DNA from: Roseomonas fluvialis
GTDB taxonomy: Bacteria > Pseudomonadota > Alphaproteobacteria > Acetobacterales > Acetobacteraceae
Length of the DNA: 64,000 nt
Direction: 5' to 3'
Assembly (NCBI RefSeq): GCF_022846615.1
Contig: NZ_AP025637.1
Location: 1,358,501-1,422,500 of the forward strand
Positions within the stretch are counted from its first letter, which is position 1. Every line of letters starts with the position of its first letter. The notes beneath the pieces were generated by a model that searched no databases, was not told the DNA's origin, and saw nothing but the letters and a program-made list of their open reading frames with translations. This document shows positions 61,052 through 64,000 of this stretch, piece by piece. The translations under genes and the position numbers were made by a program.

Positions 61052-61142
61052 TTTGTCCGAAACCGACACCCGTGCCTCGCCGGACCATTTGTCCGAAACC
61101 GACACTCTTTGTCCCGGGCCGACCATTTGTCCGAAACCGACA
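61052..61142. repeat. Three direct repeats TTTGTCCGAAACCGACA in a 339-bp gap
   Basis: Exact 17-base copies lie at 61052-61068, 61088-61104 and 61126-61142, with starts 36 and 38 bp apart; the last two are extended to GACCATTTGTCC. A partial copy (CTCTTTGTCCCGGGCCGAC) lies between the second and third. Spacers are not conserved. They lie just downstream of epmB and in the gap 60825-61163, which otherwise shows only a GGGGGC...GCCCCC hairpin near 60.9 kb. Too short for CRISPR; protein-binding sites or a degraded mobile array are possible. Confidence 0.85.
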
Positions 61143-61163
61143 GGTCTCGCGCTTCCGGCCGCG

Positions 61164-62144
61164 CTACGCGGAAACCGGCTTCTTCCCGCCCCCATTCTCG
61201 CTCTCCCGCACGAACACCGGCACCGCGAACCCCGGCACCTTCCCCCGCAGCCCCTCGACCAGCGCCACCCCCTTGGCATCCGGCACCGAGAACCTGCCCA
61301 CCCCCGGCGCCGGGTCCAGCGCATGCAGGTAGTATGGCCGCACCCGCGCGCGGACCATTGCCCGCACCAGGTCTTCCAGCGCGCCGCCCGAGTCATTCAC
61401 CCCGCGCAGCAGCACGCTCTGCCCCAGCAGCACCACCCCCGCATCGGCCAGCCGCGCCAGGGCCTCCAGCGCCGGCCCCGCGAACTCCCGTGCATGGTTC
61501 GCATGCACCGCCACGAACACCGGCTTGCCCGCCCCGCGCAGAGCCGCCACCAGCGCGCCGTCCACCCGCCCGGGGTCGGCCACCGGCACCCGCGTATGCA
61601 CCCGCAGAGTCTCGATATGCGGCACCGCCCCCAGTCGGGCCAGGATCGCCCCCAGCCGCCGGGCGCTCAGCATGAAGGGGTCGCCGCCGGTCAGCACCGC
61701 CTCGCGCACCGCCGGCGTGCCCTCGAACCAGGCCAGCGCGGCGTCCAGCTCGGCCTCGGTCAGCACGCCGCCATCCGGCCCCACCACCTCGCGCCGGAAG
61801 CAGAACCGGCAATAGACCGGGCAGGCCAGCAGCGGCTTCAGCAGTGCGCGGTCCGGGTAGCGGTGCACCACGCCGCGCACCGGCGTGAACGGCCCATCCG
61901 CGGTGGGGTCATCCAGCTCGCCGGGCGCGGTCACCAGCTCGGCCGGGTCCGGGATGTATTGCAGCCCGATCGGGTCGCTGGCGTCCCCGATCAGCCCCGC
62001 CACATGCGGCGTGATGGCCACGGCATAGCGCGCCGCCACCTGCGCCGCATCGGCCTCGGCCCCGGGCGGGATCAGCCCGGCCGCGACAAGCCCGCGCGCG
62101 TCGCGGATGCTGCGTCCCTGGCGTGTGGTGGTCCCGTCCGGCAT
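61164..62144 (-). CDS. epmB: EF-P beta-lysylation protein EpmB (KamA-type radical SAM aminomutase)
   Basis: A 326-residue radical SAM enzyme. The iron-sulfur motif is CPVYCRFC (Cys108, 112, 115), preceded by VHRYPDRALLKPLLA and followed by VLTGGDPFMLSARRL and TRVPVADPGRV. EpmB converts alpha-lysine to beta-lysine, which EpmA then attaches to Lys34 of EF-P. The start MPDGTTTRQGRS lies 36 bp from the divergent epmA start. Lysine 2,3-aminomutase proper is longer, and the context with epmA and efp favours EpmB. Confidence 0.93.
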   Translation of the reverse strand: MPDGTTTRQGRSIRDARGLVAAGLIPPGAEADAAQVAARYAVAITPHVAGLIGDASDPIGLQYIPDPAELVTAPGELDDPTADGPFTPVRGVVHRYPDRALLKPLLACPVYCRFCFRREVVGPDGGVLTEAELDAALAWFEGTPAVREAVLTGGDPFMLSARRLGAILARLGAVPHIETLRVHTRVPVADPGRVDGALVAALRGAGKPVFVAVHANHAREFAGPALEALARLADAGVVLLGQSVLLRGVNDSGGALEDLVRAMVRARVRPYYLHALDPAPGVGRFSVPDAKGVALVEGLRGKVPGFAVPVFVRESENGGGKKPVSA

Positions 62145-62180
62145 GGTCGCGGCGGTTACCGGAAGGCCCCGCCGCGCACA

Positions 62181-63203
62181 ATGGACAAAGCCCCCTGGCA
62201 CCCCGACCGCCTGGCGGCGCGGCTGCCCTTCCTGGCCGCCCGCGCCCGCCTCACCGCCGCCACCCGCGCCTTCTTCACCGGGCGCGGCTACACCGAGGTC
62301 GAGACCCCCGCCCTGGTCGAAGCCCCCGGCGCCGAGGTCCATATCCGCGCCTTCGCCACCCGCTACGACGCGCATCTGGGGGCCGGCGCGTCGCGCCCGC
62401 TCTGGCTGCGCACCTCGCCCGAACTCGCCATCAAGAGGCTGCTGGCCGGTGGCGCCGGCCCGGTCTTCGAACTGGCCCGCGTCTGGCGCAACGGCGAGCA
62501 ATCCGCCCGCCACGCCCCAGAATTCACCATGCTGGAATGGTACCGCCCCGGCCTGTCCTTCGAAGGCCTGATGGAGGAAGCAGAGGCCTTCCTCCGCACC
62601 GTCTGCCCCCACGTGGTCGAACACGATGGCGTGCGCACCGACCTCCGCCAGCCCTTCGAACGCCTGACCATGGCCGACGCCTTCGCCCGCCACTGCAACG
62701 GCCTGGATATCCTCGCCACCGAAGGCGACGCGGCTCGCCTGCACGAAGCCGCCGCCCGCGCCGGCTTCCCTCCGCGCCCCGATGAATCCTGGGAAGACCT
62801 GTTCTTCCGGCTGCTGCTGGAGCGCATCGAACCCGCCATCGGCCGCGACCGCGCCACCTTCCTCACGCACTGGCCCGCGCCCCAGGCGGCCCTGGCGCGG
62901 CGCGACCCCGCCGACCCGCGCGCCGCCTTGCGCTTCGAACTGTTTGCCGCCGGCCTCGAACTCGCCAACGCGTTCGACGAACTGACCGACCCTGGCGAAC
63001 AGCGCGTACGGTTCCACGAAGCCAACGAAGACCGCCGCCGCATCACCGGCGACCCCGGCTGGGACATCGATGAAGATTTCATCGCGGCCCTCGCCCATGG
63101 CCTGCCGCCCACCGCCGGCATCGCGCTGGGCTTCGACCGCCTGGCCATGCTGGCCGCCGGCGCCCGCAGCATTGACGACGTGCTGTGGCTGCCCATGGCT
63201 TGA
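62181..63203 (+). CDS. epmA: EF-P--lysine ligase EpmA (GenX/PoxA)
   Basis: A 340-residue class II lysyl-tRNA-synthetase-like protein without an anticodon-binding domain. The class II motifs are visible: FFTGRGYTEVETPALV (motif 1), FELARVWRNGEQSARHAPEFTMLEWY (motif 2) and GIALGFDRLAMLAAGARSIDDVLWLP (motif 3). EpmA transfers beta-lysine to EF-P Lys34. Length is as in E. coli (325). It shares a 36-bp divergent region with epmB, so the two modifying enzymes are probably co-regulated. Confidence 0.96.
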   Translation: MDKAPWHPDRLAARLPFLAARARLTAATRAFFTGRGYTEVETPALVEAPGAEVHIRAFATRYDAHLGAGASRPLWLRTSPELAIKRLLAGGAGPVFELARVWRNGEQSARHAPEFTMLEWYRPGLSFEGLMEEAEAFLRTVCPHVVEHDGVRTDLRQPFERLTMADAFARHCNGLDILATEGDAARLHEAAARAGFPPRPDESWEDLFFRLLLERIEPAIGRDRATFLTHWPAPQAALARRDPADPRAALRFELFAAGLELANAFDELTDPGEQRVRFHEANEDRRRITGDPGWDIDEDFIAALAHGLPPTAGIALGFDRLAMLAAGARSIDDVLWLPMA

Positions 63204-63257
63204 CCCGCCGCACCTGCGTCGCGTCTATACGCCCGCGCGGAGACAAGCACGGGACGC

Positions 63258-63959
63258 ATGGCGATCGGATCCAGAATGAGCCGGGAAAGGCGCCGCCGCC
63301 GCGGGCAGTTCGCCCTGCGCGCGACGAAGTGGCTGGTGGTGGCCGGCGTCCTGACAGGGCTCGGCGTGGTGGCCTACCAGAGCGGCCTCGAACTCGCCGG
63401 CACCGAGGTGACGCGCCTCGAAACCCGCCTGGATGAGGTGGCGACCGAGGCGCGCGACCTGCATCTGCGCAATTCCCGGCTTGAGGCGGACCTGCGTCAG
63501 GCGCGCGAGGCCAACGTCGCGCTGCAGCGTCGCTACGACCGCGACGTGCCATCGGGTGCCTCGGCGGCGGTGTTTTCGCTGGCCCAGCAGCGCATCGCGG
63601 CCGGCATCCCGCGCGAGCGGATCGAGCAGGTGCTGCGCGACGCCGGCCCAGTGCGCCGCTGCGAAGCCCGCGGCACCTCGCGCCGCTTCGCCATCGCCTA
63701 TGGCGCGCGCGTGCCGGAGAATGCCGGCATGGAACTGGCCGAGGGCCTGGTGCGCGTCGTGGTGAGCACCGCCACGCAGACCGATGACATTGCCCGCACC
63801 GCGCAGGTGGTGGTGACCGTGGCGGGGCAGGACCCCGTGACGTACACGGGCCTGCCGCAGCGCCAGGTCGTCACGCTCGGCAATGCTGAGTTAGCGCTCA
63901 GCGTGGTTTCGGAAATCCGCGGCTTCGCCACCGCATCGCTGACGAGTTGCGGCGGGTGA
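63258..63959 (+). CDS. Membrane-anchored coiled-coil hypothetical protein
   Basis: A 233-residue protein: a strongly basic start (SRERRRRRGQFALRATKW), one membrane helix (WLVVAGVLTGLGVVAYQSG, about 24-43), a coiled coil (TRLETRLDEVATEARDLHLRNSRLEADLRQAREANVALQRRYDRD, about 50-95), and a beta-rich C-terminal part (about 130-233) with two Cys. The layout, one helix plus a coiled coil facing the periplasm, resembles divisome or envelope scaffold proteins but no family is clear. Its GTGA/TGA end abuts the next gene. Confidence 0.8.
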   Translation: MAIGSRMSRERRRRRGQFALRATKWLVVAGVLTGLGVVAYQSGLELAGTEVTRLETRLDEVATEARDLHLRNSRLEADLRQAREANVALQRRYDRDVPSGASAAVFSLAQQRIAAGIPRERIEQVLRDAGPVRRCEARGTSRRFAIAYGARVPENAGMELAEGLVRVVVSTATQTDDIARTAQVVVTVAGQDPVTYTGLPQRQVVTLGNAELALSVVSEIRGFATASLTSCGG

Positions 63960-63961
63960 AG

Positions 63962-64000
63962 ATGCGCACTGCCCTTCTGCCGCTGCTTCTGCTGGCCGCC
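63962..64000 (+). CDS. Start of an exported protein (cut by window end)
   Basis: ATG or the overlapping GTG at 63956 opens MRTALLPLLLLAA, the beginning of a signal peptide. It follows the previous gene with no gap and would be co-transcribed with it. Only 13 codons are in the window, so nothing more can be said. Confidence 0.45.
   Translation, partial: MRTALLPLLLLAA

Noticed and set aside
61052..61142. CRISPR array
   Set aside because: Repeats are only 17 bases, there are three, and no cas genes are in the window.
61164..63098. 644-codon minus-strand frame reaching across epmA
   Set aside because: Only the part from 62144 down is EpmB; the upstream part is antisense to epmA.
1..64000. tRNA, rRNA, transposase, integrase or prophage genes
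   Set aside because: None was recognised on either strand by reading; short RNA genes could still be missed without a covariance search.

Overview
The window is very GC-rich (about 70 % by eye) and densely coded. It is rich in tripartite tricarboxylate transporter binding proteins of the Bug/TctC family: four in the window, only one of them beside its membrane genes. It also has TRAP and TAXI carriers and several tandem or dispersed intergenic palindromic repeats. This profile fits an alphaproteobacterium of the Acetobacteraceae (Roseomonas-like). That assignment is inferred from protein style and base composition, not from a marker gene. No rRNA, tRNA, CRISPR array, transposase or integrase was seen.

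Layout. 1-11.1 kb: the end of an enoyl-CoA hydratase, a glutathione transferase, three separate Bug binding proteins, an NdvA-like ABC exporter, a CBS-domain protein, an SDR, a DUF1003 membrane pair and a CPA1 Na+/H+ antiporter. 11.3-15.8 kb: a 1510-residue DUF4011-type SF1 helicase of the kind found in defence loci. 16-23 kb: a minus-strand type VI secretion cargo operon of VgrG, a DUF2169-pentapeptide fusion, a second pentapeptide protein, DUF3540 and a DUF4150 PAAR-like tip. No sheath, baseplate or membrane-complex genes are present. 23-31 kb: MscL, a TAXI receptor, VOC and DedA proteins, and a TRAP operon with two DctP paralogues. 31-37 kb: ManC, a thioesterase and a complete tctC-tctB-tctA operon. 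37-41.6 kb: a plus-strand run of metabolic enzymes (M20 amidohydrolase, creatininase, ketopantoate reductase family, glutamine amidotransferase) that suggests uptake and hydrolysis of amide or cyclic-amide compounds. 41.6-52.7 kb: assorted enzymes, cytochrome b561 with a coupled 45-residue zinc-ribbon peptide, OmpA-like proteins, and an AraC regulator lying between two DUF1254/DUF1214 proteins. 52.7-57.5 kb: a four-gene operon of an inositol-monophosphatase family enzyme, a small OmpA-like protein, a MotA/ExbB-like channel and a MotB-like protein with a very long coiled coil. 57.6-64 kb: EF-P and its modifying enzymes EpmB and EpmA.

The most unusual part is at 59.0-60.8 kb. A gene of much lower GC (about 42 % by eye) for a multi-spanning membrane protein with a peptidoglycan glycosyltransferase (GT51) domain lies with an orphan Phd/YefM antitoxin between efp and epmB. 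It looks horizontally acquired. The C-terminal tail of VgrG has a similar low-GC composition.

Between genes there are several repeat families. The most striking is a roughly 130-bp element in about nine copies, singly or in tandem. It has a 5' GGATCG/CGATCC palindrome, an internal GC hairpin and a conserved CTTGAGGG end.
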